This document shows, piece by piece, positions 14,883 through 23,066 of a stretch of DNA of 64,000 bases. The stretch is taken from the NCBI RefSeq assembly GCF_900108055.1, contig NZ_FNWJ01000001.1, positions 1 through 64,000 of the forward strand, written 5' to 3'. The first letter of the stretch is position 1, and every line of letters begins with the position of its first letter. The DNA is from Thermoleophilum album. Its GTDB lineage: Bacteria > Actinomycetota > Thermoleophilia > Solirubrobacterales > Thermoleophilaceae. The position numbers were made by a program, and so were the translations under genes. The notes under the pieces are model-generated. The model did no database searches. It saw only the letters and a program-made list of their open reading frames with translations, and was not told the origin of the DNA.

Positions 14883-16141
14883 CCGGCGGTGTGCGGGCGC
14901 TCGCCCGGCGCCGCGCAACGGCCGCCGAACGGCTCTTCGCCGGCCAGCACCGCCGCCCGATACTGCTGGAAGCGGCCCTCGCGGATCGCTGCCCGGATCC
15001 CACTCATCAGCGCCTCCATGAAAGCGAGGTTGTGGAGCGTCAAGAGGCGCCCGGCGCTCGGCTCGCCCGCGCGCACCAGGTAGTGCAGGTAGGCGCGCGT
15101 GTGACGCGCGCACACCGTGCAGGGACAGCCTTCGACGAGTGGCCGCGCGTCATCGCGCGAGGCCGCCTTTGCGAGGTCGAGACGGAAGCGGCGCGCCGGC
15201 TCGGGAACGAGCGCTGTGCCGTGACGAGCAAGCCGCGTCGGGGTCGCGCAGTCGAAGCTGTCGATACCGAGCGCCACTGCGTCGAGGAGGTCCTCGACGT
15301 CGCCGATCCCGAGCAGATGGCGGGGTAAAGCGTCGGGCAGATCGCGCACCGACCAGGCGACCACTTGCCTCATCTGCTGCTTGTCGCGCCCTAGCGAGCC
15401 GCCGATAGCGATGCCGTCGATGTCGCTTGTGAGCAGGTGCGCCTTGGAGCGCTCACGCAGGTCCTCCCAGACTCCCCCCTGCACGATTCCGTAGAGCGCC
15501 TGCCAGCTGGGTGCGTTGGCGCGCTGCCAGGCGATGCAGCGATCGAGCCAGCGGTTGGTGCGCTCCAAGGCCCGCTCCGTGTATTCGCGACCGGCGTGGA
15601 ACGGCGTGCACTCGTCGAACGCCAGCGCGATATCGGAAGCCAAGGCAGCCTGCACGGCCATCGAGCGCTCGGGGGTGAGAAGCTGCTCGGAGCCGTCGAC
15701 GTACGAGCGGAAGCGCGCGCCGCGCTCGTCGATTCCCAACAGCAGTCGCTCGCCAGCGGGACGCGAACGGCTGCCCTTGATCTCGTCGGCAACGGAGCCG
15801 TGACCGAGCGAGAAGACCTGGAAGCCCCCCGAGTCGGTGATGAACGCTCCTTGCCAGCCGCTGAATTCGCGCAGCCCACCGAAGCGCGCCACGAGTTCGG
15901 CGCCCGGACGCAACATCAAGAGAAAGGTGTTGCCGAGCAACAGGCGGTAGCCGAGACGCTCGACGTCGTCGAAGTCGAGGGTCCGTACGGTGGCCGCCGA
16001 CGCCAGCGGGACAAACACCGGTGTCGCGATCGTCGCGTGACGCAGCTGCAGGAGTCCCGCGCGGGCGTCCCCGTCGCGTGCTTCCACCACGAACCGAAGG
16101 CGAGGACCGTCGGCGCGCGCTGTGGGTCGATCGGCGAGCAT
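14879..16141 (-). CDS. tgt: Queuine/preQ1 tRNA-guanine transglycosylase
   Basis: A 420-residue TIM-barrel enzyme exchanging guanine 34 for preQ1 in GUN-anticodon tRNAs. The general acid/base aspartate is in FITDSGGFQVFSL (about 100), substrate-binding GIVQGGVW is near 218, and the nucleophile aspartate is in GIDSFDCATPTRLARHG (about 290). The zinc site is CPCTVC with a following His in AYLHYL (about 340-355). The N-terminus begins MLADRPT; a start up to 15 residues later would also fit the family. Queuosine synthesis genes are not in the window, so preQ1 must come from genes elsewhere or from salvage. Confidence 0.95.
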   Translation of the reverse strand: MLADRPTARADGPRLRFVVEARDGDARAGLLQLRHATIATPVFVPLASAATVRTLDFDDVERLGYRLLLGNTFLLMLRPGAELVARFGGLREFSGWQGAFITDSGGFQVFSLGHGSVADEIKGSRSRPAGERLLLGIDERGARFRSYVDGSEQLLTPERSMAVQAALASDIALAFDECTPFHAGREYTERALERTNRWLDRCIAWQRANAPSWQALYGIVQGGVWEDLRERSKAHLLTSDIDGIAIGGSLGRDKQQMRQVVAWSVRDLPDALPRHLLGIGDVEDLLDAVALGIDSFDCATPTRLARHGTALVPEPARRFRLDLAKAASRDDARPLVEGCPCTVCARHTRAYLHYLVRAGEPSAGRLLTLHNLAFMEALMSGIRAAIREGRFQQYRAAVLAGEEPFGGRCAAPGERPHTAG

Positions 16142-16237
16142 CCGCGCGAGGCTACCGGCGCTGGCGCGGCACCCGCAGGACGCGCTGTGACCGGTGAACG
16201 CCGGCCAGCGAGCGGCGCACGCAGCACGAAATGAAGA

Positions 16238-16267
16238 CCGCGGGCGCGCCGTCCGGCGCGCCCGCGG
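16238..16267. terminator. Strong 13-bp hairpin downstream of hsp20
   Basis: Perfect 13-bp arms CCGCGGGCGCGCC (16238-16250) and GGCGCGCCCGCGG (16255-16267) enclose a GTCC loop. No long T-run follows on either strand. It lies between the 3' end of hsp20 and the 5' end of tgt, so it most likely ends hsp20 transcription. Confidence 0.65.
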
Positions 16268-16305
16268 TTAACCGATCTGGAGAGCGAGAACCGCCGGGCG
16301 TGCGA

Positions 16306-16767
16306 TTAGGCCTTCTCGCGCGCCTCGCCCTCTACGGTCCCTGGCTCGGATTCCGCTGCCGCGCGGATCTGGATCCGATGCGGCCGCTGCTGCTCGGGCT
16401 TGGGCACGCGAACCGTCAGCACGCCCTTGTCGAACTCGGCGGTGATGCGGCTCGGGTCGACGCCCTCCGGCAGCGTGAGCGAGCGGCTGAAGCGACCGAA
16501 GGCGCGCTCTGCGCGCAGCCAACCGTCGCGATGCTCCTCACGCTCGGAGCGGCGCTCCCCCGAGATCGTCAACACGCCGTTCTCGACCTCGATCGATACG
16601 TCCTTCTCGGAGAGCCCGGGTAGGTCGGCCTTCAGCACGTAGGCGTCATCGGTCTCGTAAAGGTCCATGGCCGGAAGCCACCGATCCGCCCGCGGCTCCC
16701 CGAAGATCGACGTGAACAGACGATCGAGTTCGGTGCTTAGCGGTTCCGGACGTACCAGCATGGCCAT
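16306..16767 (-). CDS. Hsp20/alpha-crystallin small heat-shock protein
   Basis: A 153-residue ATP-independent chaperone that holds unfolding proteins in a refoldable state. The alpha-crystallin domain covers about 33-130: start PAMDLYETDDAYVLKADLPG, middle VENGVLTISGERR, and the diagnostic ending FDKGVLTVRVPKP. The short N-terminus (LSTELDRLFTSIF) is the usual oligomerisation arm. ATG start with GAGGAGGTGAG upstream. A near-consensus sigma-70 promoter with an inverted repeat around the -10 box lies just before it. The gene stands alone and ends at a strong hairpin. Confidence 0.95.
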   Translation of the reverse strand: MAMLVRPEPLSTELDRLFTSIFGEPRADRWLPAMDLYETDDAYVLKADLPGLSEKDVSIEVENGVLTISGERRSEREEHRDGWLRAERAFGRFSRSLTLPEGVDPSRITAEFDKGVLTVRVPKPEQQRPHRIQIRAAAESEPGTVEGEAREKA

Positions 16768-16804
16768 CGCGCCTCACCTCCTCTCGCCCTGAGTACTTGG
16801 GTCA

Positions 16805-16840
16805 CCGACTTTTATAGAGATCTAAGTCGGCCTGTGTCAA
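16805..16840 (-). promoter_or_regulatory. hsp20 promoter with inverted repeat over the -10 region
   Basis: On the minus strand TTGACA (16840-16835) and TATAAA (16816-16811) are separated by 18 bp. CCGACTT (16830-16824) and AAGTCGG (16811-16805) form a 7-bp inverted repeat that flanks the -10 hexamer, a layout expected of a repressor operator. It does not match the CIRCE or HAIR consensus. This AT-rich patch stands out in otherwise GC-rich DNA. Confidence 0.7.
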
Positions 16841-16860
16841 CTTTTCGGAGCGAGAGGCGC

Positions 16861-18246
16861 TTAGGTCTCGCACGCTTGCGAGACACTGTCGCGGGCACTC
16901 GCCCGGTCCGGCGAGGGGCTCGGGGCATCCCGCTGCGGGGGCGTGGTCCCCTCGCTGGACGGCGGAAATACGCCCAGCAGGCGCAGGGCCCGCCAGCGTG
17001 CGGAGGGTCTTCGATTGCTGGCCGGTGGCGCGCCAGTGGCAGATGGAGCGCCGGGGGCGGGCGAGTCGCCGCTGGCCGGTGGCGCGCCACCGGCGGGGGA
17101 GTCGGCGGTCGTCGGCGGTTGGTCAAGCGGCTCGGCGAGGACCGACAGTGTCGTCAAGGGATCGAGCCGGCCGGGCGCCAGGTCGCCTAGCTCGAGCGTC
17201 GCCTCGGCGCGCAGCGCACGCTGGTCGTCGACCGAGACGGTGAGATCCTGCCGCGCATCGATCACCAGCACCGTCAGCGGCAGAGAGCGCTGTGGCCGAC
17301 CCCGCCCGGCGATTTCAACAACTTGCGGGCAGCGCGCGCCCGGGGCGAACAGCAAGGTCGCTCGCACCGGCGTGCCCACCGCTACCGGCGGCCACTGGGG
17401 ATCCGGCTGCGGACGGGGCTCCGGCTGCGCTTGGGAGCCAGGCTGCGCTTGGGCATCTCGCTGCGCTTGGGCATCTCGCTGCGCTTGGGCATCTCGCTGC
17501 GCAGCCGTCGCTCGGTCGAAGCGCACCGCAAACGAAGCGAAAGGCACCGACAGCACGCCGCTGGCATCGGTGCGGTCTAGATAGGTGAGCGTTGCCCGTA
17601 CGGTCGCTTGCGCGCTCCGACCTTGAACGCTGCGCCGGCGCTCGAGCAGCGGCTGGCGCGGGCGCGGTGCCGCGACCACGGCGACGCGCTCACCGAGTTC
17701 GGGGGCGCCGGCGGCCGCTGCGGCCGAGACCACCGCCAGGCGACCGTCTTCGTCGGCGACGACGAACCACCGCAGCGGCTGGTTGACGTGCACCACCACG
17801 CCACGGATCACGACCGCTCCCCGAGAGCGCTCACGCCCGGGTTCGCGGTTCTTGTCGGGAAGAGATTGTTCGTTGGAAGGTGCGCTCGGCGTACGCGTGG
17901 TGGTGCTCGCGACCTCCCCCGCCCCGACCGGCTCGAGCGCGGCCGGAGCAAGCGACGGCGGTGTCGCGACGGGAGGTGCCGGTGCGGGCTCGCTCGCAGC
18001 CGCGGAGTCGGGGGAAGCAAGCTGACCGACGTTGGTCAGCGGGGATGGTTGGTCGCCCGCGCTGCGCGCCGGTCCGGGTGGCACGAGGACCACCACTGGC
18101 TGGGCCGAGCGGCGTGCCGCACCCGGTGCCGGCAAGAGCGCAGACCCCACCAGCGAACCTGCAGCGAAGGCGGTCGCCAAGGTGACACCGACGAGCCGGT
18201 ACCCGAACGAGCCCAAGCGCGCGGCTTGCGTGAGCAGCGCGCTCAC
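16861..18246 (-). CDS. Membrane-anchored Ala/Pro-rich protein with QRDAQA repeats
   Basis: A 461-residue protein of unknown function. A single N-terminal hydrophobic helix (about 16-42) acts as signal or anchor. A low-complexity linker (about 45-140) leads to a beta-rich region with VVIRGVVVHVNQPLRWFVVADEDG (about 145-165) resembling an OB-like fold. A tandem repeat QRDAQA occurs three times (18-bp exact DNA repeats at 17442-17495) within a Gln/Pro-rich insert near 250-285. The last 100 residues are Pro/Ser/Gly-rich with repeats of AGGAPPA type. It is the last gene of the pst-linked operon, its GTG in a GTGA overlap with the zinc-ribbon gene. Probably extracytoplasmic. Confidence 0.6.
   Translation of the reverse strand: MSALLTQAARLGSFGYRLVGVTLATAFAAGSLVGSALLPAPGAARRSAQPVVVLVPPGPARSAGDQPSPLTNVGQLASPDSAAASEPAPAPPVATPPSLAPAALEPVGAGEVASTTTRTPSAPSNEQSLPDKNREPGRERSRGAVVIRGVVVHVNQPLRWFVVADEDGRLAVVSAAAAAGAPELGERVAVVAAPRPRQPLLERRRSVQGRSAQATVRATLTYLDRTDASGVLSVPFASFAVRFDRATAAQRDAQAQRDAQAQRDAQAQPGSQAQPEPRPQPDPQWPPVAVGTPVRATLLFAPGARCPQVVEIAGRGRPQRSLPLTVLVIDARQDLTVSVDDQRALRAEATLELGDLAPGRLDPLTTLSVLAEPLDQPPTTADSPAGGAPPASGDSPAPGAPSATGAPPASNRRPSARWRALRLLGVFPPSSEGTTPPQRDAPSPSPDRASARDSVSQACET
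17442..17495. repeat. Three exact 18-bp in-frame tandem repeats
   Basis: GCTGCGCTTGGGCATCTC occurs at 17442, 17460 and 17478 without a mismatch, and a diverged fourth unit precedes it at 17424. The period is six codons, so the protein gains QRDAQA units. This is an ordinary coding microsatellite, likely variable between strains. Confidence 0.85.
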
Positions 18247-18662
18247 CGGGCGTCGCGCTCAGCGTTAACGCCCGATAGCGGTCGCCCGCAGCCTGGGCAG
18301 AAGACCGCCCCTTCGGGGAACAGGCGACCGCACCCCGGGCACGCTCCGGCCGCCGCCTGCTCACCGAGCTTCGACGACCACTCGACGGCCGCCAGCTCCC
18401 AATCGAGCTGCTGCAGCTCTGCCGCCTTGCGCAGCACGATGTCGAGCCGGATGTGGTCGCGGGCCGCCATTTCGTAGACCAGCCCACCAAGGTCGTACTG
18501 GCGCCGCGCGAACTCCGCCACGAGAGCCTCGCGGCGAGCTCGCAAGGCCTCGCGACCAAGTTGCCCCGGCGGTGGTGGAGCATCCTTGTTGCCACGCCCG
18601 AGCGTCCGCGCCAAGTCGCCGAGGCGCGCGAGCGAGTGGCTCAATCGTGTAGCCGCGCTCAT
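18243..18662 (-). CDS. Zinc-ribbon protein
   Basis: A 139-residue soluble protein. Residues 1-95 are helical and charged, probably a coiled coil (ELQQLDWELAAVEWS). The C-terminus is a double-CxxC zinc ribbon: CPGCGRLFPEGAVFCPGCGRPL (given here as two knuckles, CPGCG at about 110 and again at about 124). ATG start in an overlap with the stop of the next zinc-ribbon gene upstream, and a GTGA overlap with the downstream secreted-protein gene. The combination of an alpha-helical body and one zinc ribbon is common in actinobacterial envelope-associated regulators. No enzymatic motif is visible. Confidence 0.7.
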   Translation of the reverse strand: MSAATRLSHSLARLGDLARTLGRGNKDAPPPPGQLGREALRARREALVAEFARRQYDLGGLVYEMAARDHIRLDIVLRKAAELQQLDWELAAVEWSSKLGEQAAAGACPGCGRLFPEGAVFCPGCGRPLSGVNAERDAR

Positions 18663-19276
18663 TTGATCTCGATCGCGTTGCTGCCCCCACCGGGCGGCTT
18701 GTTGTCCTTGGGCGGCGGCTTGCCTGGCAGAACGATCGTGGTCGGGAGCTTGCGCGAGCGTTTGACGTAGGCCTCGCCGCTCGCCTGATCGAGCGCGCGA
18801 ACAGCCGCCGGCGGCCGTCCTCGCGTTTGCGAATCACGACCTTGTGCGCGCTCGCGCCCCTTACCTTTGGCAGCACCAGCGCGCTCGTTAGCTGCAACTG
18901 CGCCCCCTCCGCCCGCGCCACTGTTCGAGCCACCCGCTTGCACGCGGACCACCACCGGCTCGCGCGTCTGCGTTGTGGAGGCACCGTTCTCGCGCCCCAC
19001 GATCACGCCGAGCGTGAACAGCGCCGCAACACCGAGGACCAGCGCCGCCGCGAGAAGCTCGCGTGCTGGACTGGAACCGGCCTTTGACGAAGCCTCTGCG
19101 GTCGCCAAAGCTTGCGTTGGCGCGACCTGCACGCGCGGTTCGCCGATCCGTTCACCGCACGCCAGGCAGTAACGCTGGTCGCTTGCGACGGGAGCCCCGC
19201 AGTTAACGCAGTTCTCCACCCCGGGCAACTGCCCTGTGACCGACACCGCGCGCGGATCGATCGTCGAGCTGGTCAC
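18659..19276 (-). CDS. Zinc-ribbon membrane protein
   Basis: A 205-residue protein with an N-terminal zinc ribbon (CVNCGAPV then CLACGERIG, about 23-44), a linker, one transmembrane helix (about 72-94, LLAAALVLGVAALFTLGVIVG), and a Gly/Arg/Lys-rich outer segment of about 110 residues. Topology is therefore cytoplasmic zinc ribbon, single span, extracytoplasmic tail. ATG overlaps the end of the upstream lipoprotein gene. Such ribbon-plus-span proteins often sense or scaffold, but no specific function is known for this one. The tail ends in a Lys/Pro-rich stretch. Confidence 0.7.
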   Translation of the reverse strand: MTSSTIDPRAVSVTGQLPGVENCVNCGAPVASDQRYCLACGERIGEPRVQVAPTQALATAEASSKAGSSPARELLAAALVLGVAALFTLGVIVGRENGASTTQTREPVVVRVQAGGSNSGAGGGGAVAANERAGAAKGKGRERAQGRDSQTRGRPPAAVRALDQASGEAYVKRSRKLPTTIVLPGKPPPKDNKPPGGGSNAIEIK

Positions 19277-20040
19277 GCTCCCCCACCTCCCGCACTGGCG
19301 CGAGCGGCGACACGCGCCCCCCGCGGATCACCACCCAGCAGGAACGCGTGGAAGCGCTGGGGCTTGTTGCCGCGCAGTCGCTCGATGCGCGCACGCCCAG
19401 CGGCGACCACGCGCCCCGCGCGCAGCGCCACACAGGTGACGATCACCTCGCGCAGGTCTCGTCCGGCAGCCGAACGAACGGTACCCACGGCCTCCCACCC
19501 GGAGACCGGATCGCGCATTACGGAGACGCGTTCGACCTGCGCTCGATCAGCGGCGACGCCGCGCACGGCAGCGGCAGCTGCGCGACCGGCCCCCACCTTG
19601 ACCTCGACGCGCACGGGGGTCGCCGTCGGGTAAGCCTGATCGTTGACCCACCAGATCTGCTGGCCCGGATCGATCCGGGCGACATGCGTCAGGGAGCGTT
19701 CGAGCCCGGGCGCGTCGTTGCGAAACACGATGCGACCGCGACGGTCGCGCAGCGCGATCGACACCGGCAGCGACGACTGCACTTGCGTGGAGCGATTGCG
19801 CAACAGTGCCGCTACCGCCCAGCCGTCGCTTCCGCGCAGAAGCGACGTCCGCTCAACCACCACCGCGCTGTTTTGCGCGCCGACACGCACGCCGGCAGCG
19901 TGCAAGCTCCTTTGCGCCTGTTCTTGCAGGCGGCGGCTCTTCTCCTGGCTGGACTCGCAGCCCGACCCGAGCATTGCCGACAGCGCGACCAGCGCGCCCA
20001 CCGCGACGACCCCTCCTCTGCGTTGCCAACACCAGCTCAT
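19273..20040 (-). CDS. Lipoprotein with FxLYD-like beta domain
   Basis: A 255-residue protein starting at ATG 20040 in an ATGA overlap with the pstB stop; longer starts would run into pstB. The signal peptide ends in a lipobox-like AMLGSGC (cysteine at about 28). After a short Gln/Arg-rich helix (SRRLQEQAQRSLHA) there are two copies of a beta-sandwich-like segment, each with 'VERxSxLR/MRD' starts (about 60 and about 165), resembling the FxLYD/DUF3426-type domains found on envelope lipoproteins. It is the first of four non-Pst genes following pstSCAB, so it may share phosphate control. Function unknown. Confidence 0.65.
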   Translation of the reverse strand: MSWCWQRRGGVVAVGALVALSAMLGSGCESSQEKSRRLQEQAQRSLHAAGVRVGAQNSAVVVERTSLLRGSDGWAVAALLRNRSTQVQSSLPVSIALRDRRGRIVFRNDAPGLERSLTHVARIDPGQQIWWVNDQAYPTATPVRVEVKVGAGRAAAAAVRGVAADRAQVERVSVMRDPVSGWEAVGTVRSAAGRDLREVIVTCVALRAGRVVAAGRARIERLRGNKPQRFHAFLLGGDPRGARVAARASAGGGGA

Positions 20041-20780
20041 CCGAACAGCCCCCGCACGTAGTCGCGTGTTCTCGGCGCTTGCGGGTTCTCGAGCACTTCG
20101 CGGGCCGGACCACACTCGACGAGATCCCCCAGGTACATGAAGGCGACGCGGTCGGCGACTCGCCACGCCTGTTGCAGGTTGTGGGTGACCACCACGACCG
20201 CGATCTCGCGTGCCAGCTCATGCATCAGCTGTTCGATCTTTTCGGTGGAGATTGGGTCGAGCGCAGAGCAAGGCTCGTCGAGCAGCAACACTTCCGGCTC
20301 GACCGCGAGCGCCCGGGCGATGCAGAGCCGCTGCTGCTGTCCGCCAGACAGCCGTAGCGCTGGGTGACCGAGGTCGTCGGCTACCTCTTCGTAGAGACCG
20401 GCGCGCTTCAGTGCAGTGACGACCTGCTGCTCGAGCTCGGACCCTCGTTTCGGTCGGCGGCCCCCTTCGACGAGCCCGTAGGCCACGTTCTCGAAGATCG
20501 AAAACGGGAAGGGGTTCGGCTGCTGGAAGACCATCGTGACGCGCCGCCGCAGCTCGGTCGGCTCGAGCTCATAGATGTCGGCGCCATCGAGGGTGATCGT
20601 GCCCCAGCGATTAGCTCCCGGCGTCAGTTCGACGAGGCGGTTGAGGGAGCGCAGGAGGGTCGTCTTCCCGCAACCGGACGGTCCGATCAGGGCGAGCACC
20701 TCGCCCGAGCGCACCGTCAGCGAAACCCGGTTTACAGCGACCTTGTCGCCGTAGGCGATCGTGAGCTCGACGGTGCGCAT
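20037..20780 (-). CDS. pstB: Phosphate ABC transporter ATP-binding protein PstB
   Basis: ATPase of the high-affinity phosphate importer. Walker A GPSGCGKTT, Q-loop VFQQPNPFPFSIFENV (PstB-typical), signature LSGGQQQRL, Walker B EVLLLDEPCSALDP, and switch VVVTHNLQQA are all present. I start at ATG 20780 (248 residues, the family length). The same frame stays open to 21044, and no good ribosome site precedes ATG 20780, so a GTG start further upstream is possible and would fill the 203-bp space to pstA. That extension (VRETVERMRTVEL and before) has no PstB counterpart. Order is pstS-C-A-B; phoU is not present. Confidence 0.93.
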   Translation of the reverse strand: MRTVELTIAYGDKVAVNRVSLTVRSGEVLALIGPSGCGKTTLLRSLNRLVELTPGANRWGTITLDGADIYELEPTELRRRVTMVFQQPNPFPFSIFENVAYGLVEGGRRPKRGSELEQQVVTALKRAGLYEEVADDLGHPALRLSGGQQQRLCIARALAVEPEVLLLDEPCSALDPISTEKIEQLMHELAREIAVVVVTHNLQQAWRVADRVAFMYLGDLVECGPAREVLENPQAPRTRDYVRGLFG

Positions 20781-20983
20781 GCGCTCGACGGTTTCGCGAA
20801 CCGTCTCCTGCGCTTCGCCCCGGGCGACCTGCGACGCCAATGTTGGCCTTACGCTCAGCGCTTGCCGCTGCTCACTTTCTCCGACCAGCACGGTCGGTAC
20901 GGCGTCGGGGTCGATGGCGCGCACAGGCGGCGGGAAGGTGTTGTGGCGGCCCGTTTGCGCGCCGTCCCGGCTGGAGTTCGAGG

Positions 20984-21955
20984 CTAAGACTCCCAGCGTG
21001 GGCCTCCCTTCTTTTGGATGACGTCGACGGCGAAGTTCAGGCACAGCACGATCAGCAGCAACACGAAGGCCGCCGCGTACGCCTTCTGCGGCGCATTGCC
21101 TTCTCCCGCGGGCGAGTTGTTGTAGACGTAAGAGGTGAGCGTGCTGCCCGTCCCGCGCAGCGTGCGCAGGATCGGCAGATCCCCCTGCGGGGATAGCTGC
21201 AGCGACGCCCCCAGCAAGATCACGACGATCGCGGTGTCTCCGGCGACGCGCCCCATCCCCAGTGCGGCGCCGGTTGCTATGCCGCTGCGCGCCCCTGGCA
21301 GCAGAACGCGCCTGATCGTCGCCGCCTTGCTCTTCCCAAGTGAGTACGACGCCTCGCGCACGTGATCGGGAATCGAGCGCAGGGCCTCGCGGGTCGCGCC
21401 AACCACCAGCGGCAGCGCGATCAGCGCCATCATCGCGCCCGCCGTCAGGAACGATCGCGCGAACACGGCGCCGCCTTCCGCCTTAAACGACATGAAGGCG
21501 AAGATGTGCTGCTGGAACAGCACGAGCCCGAAGATCGCGAGCACCACGCTCGGTGTTCCCGCCACGACCTCAACACCGGCCTCGACCGCCCGAGCCAGCC
21601 AGGCCGGACGGCCGAACTCCGCAAGCCATACGGCGATGCCGACACCGAGCGGCAGCGCCAGCAGGATCGCGAGCACGGTCAGGATCAGCGTCCCGAGCAG
21701 GGGATCGAGGAAACCACCGGACTTGCTCTGGTCAAGCTCGGCGCGCGGGTGAGAGATGAGCAGATCGAAGTTCAGGAACTGCAGGCCGCGGACCAGCATG
21801 TAGACCACGATCGCCAGCGCGATCGCGCACAGCGCGAGCCCCGCGAGCCAGGCTCCTGCTACCCCCAGGCGGTCGCCGAGCGTCCAGCCTGCCCGCAGTC
21901 GACCGCCGCGACCGACGCGGTTGCGCAGCGCCTCTGGGGCAGCGACTCTGCTCAC
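20984..21955 (-). CDS. pstA: Phosphate ABC transporter permease PstA
   Basis: A 323-residue membrane protein forming half of the phosphate channel. Six helices are visible, the first at about 38-62. The cytoplasmic EAA loop reads SIPDHVREASYSLGKSKAATI (about 215-235), the contact for PstB. GTG 21955 was chosen because it sits in a GTGA overlap with the stop of pstC; the frame is open another 14 codons upstream but these overlap pstC. The Arg residue used for phosphate coordination in family models lies in the region following the EAA loop and is present. Confidence 0.92.
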   Translation of the reverse strand: MSRVAAPEALRNRVGRGGRLRAGWTLGDRLGVAGAWLAGLALCAIALAIVVYMLVRGLQFLNFDLLISHPRAELDQSKSGGFLDPLLGTLILTVLAILLALPLGVGIAVWLAEFGRPAWLARAVEAGVEVVAGTPSVVLAIFGLVLFQQHIFAFMSFKAEGGAVFARSFLTAGAMMALIALPLVVGATREALRSIPDHVREASYSLGKSKAATIRRVLLPGARSGIATGAALGMGRVAGDTAIVVILLGASLQLSPQGDLPILRTLRGTGSTLTSYVYNNSPAGEGNAPQKAYAAAFVLLLIVLCLNFAVDVIQKKGGPRWES

Positions 21956-23034
21956 CGTCCGACCCCCGGCAAGGCCAGTGAGCGACGGAGGCGCCAACCG
22001 ATGAAAGAGAGCGCCATCGTCGATACGAGGAGAACCGCGGCGAACGAGTAGAGCGTCTGTGCGAAGGGCTTGACCGACAGACCCTCGGCGTTGTCGACGA
22101 TCGTCGCCGCTAGCGGGCGGGCGGGCTCGAAGAAGAAGGTCAGCCCGTCGAGCGGGTTCGGCGCGAACGCCACCGAACCCGACACCATCGACAGCATGAT
22201 CGCCTCGCCCAGCGCCCGCCCGACCGCTAGCACGGTGGCGGCGACGATCGCCGGCCGCACCGCCCGCAGGGCGACGGTGCGCATCACCCGCCAGCGGTTG
22301 ACGCCCAGCGCCAGCGCGCCCTCAAGCCACAGTCGCGGCACGGCGGCGAGGGCATCGCAGGTAATCGCGATCATGATCGGCGCGATCATCACCGTCAGCA
22401 CGATCGTCGCCACTAGCACCGAGCTGCCGTCGAGCTGCACGACCCCGGCTACCGATGCCTTGCGCGCATCGCTGATTAGGTAGTGGTCGACGAACGGCAC
22501 GAGCACCAAGATCCCGAGCAGGCCGTAGACGACCGAGGGCACGGCCGCCAGCAGCCGCACCACCGCCCGCAGCACCGCGGCAAGCGAGCGCGGTGCGAAC
22601 TCGGTGATGAAGACCGCCGCTAGCAGCGCCAACGGCAAGGCCAAGATGACCGCCCCCACGGTCACCAGGGCGGTGGCGTACAGGAGCGGCCAGGCGCGAA
22701 TCTCATAGACCCAGCGGTCGGGGTCGGCGGGCGAGTTGAAGATCGCCGTCAGTTGGCGGTCGACGTTGCCGCCGGCAGCGAACCAAGCGAGCCCGTTGTG
22801 TGCGAACGACGGCCATGCCTTGGCGAAGACGAAGGCCAGCATCGCGGCGATCAGCGCCAGCACCAGCACTGCTAGGCCCCGCAGCGTCCGCTCGGCGCGG
22901 AGGTCTGCGGGGTTGGCAGGCGCATCCGCTACCCCGCCGGCGCGAGGCGGGAACGCGCCTGCCCCGGTGCGCAGCAGACCGCGCACGCGAGCCATCAACG
23001 CGGCCACCCGTCGTGCCTTTGGCGCACCGTTCAT
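21952..23034 (-). CDS. pstC: Phosphate ABC transporter permease PstC
   Basis: A 360-residue permease with a long N-terminal cytoplasmic leader of about 45 residues before the first helix (about 52-75). The periplasmic loop contains DPDRWVYEIRAWPLLYATAL. The EAA loop is LWLEGALALGVNRWRVMRTVALR (two parts, about 228-250). It partners PstA, overlapping its start by four bases. The gene begins 32 bp after pstS in the direction of transcription. Confidence 0.92.
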   Translation of the reverse strand: MNGAPKARRVAALMARVRGLLRTGAGAFPPRAGGVADAPANPADLRAERTLRGLAVLVLALIAAMLAFVFAKAWPSFAHNGLAWFAAGGNVDRQLTAIFNSPADPDRWVYEIRAWPLLYATALVTVGAVILALPLALLAAVFITEFAPRSLAAVLRAVVRLLAAVPSVVYGLLGILVLVPFVDHYLISDARKASVAGVVQLDGSSVLVATIVLTVMIAPIMIAITCDALAAVPRLWLEGALALGVNRWRVMRTVALRAVRPAIVAATVLAVGRALGEAIMLSMVSGSVAFAPNPLDGLTFFFEPARPLAATIVDNAEGLSVKPFAQTLYSFAAVLLVSTMALSFIGWRLRRSLALPGVGR

Positions 23035-23066
23035 CGATCGTTACCGTCGAGACCCCGCAGACGGCC

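Noticed and set aside
17442-17495. 18-bp repeats as a CRISPR candidate
   Set aside because: The repeats abut without spacers, are in frame with a coding sequence and have no cas genes nearby.
20781-21044. Upstream extension of pstB
   Set aside because: Kept out of the main call; it overlaps pstA, has no PstB counterpart and no good start or ribosome site, although a GTG start between 20781 and 20983 cannot be excluded.
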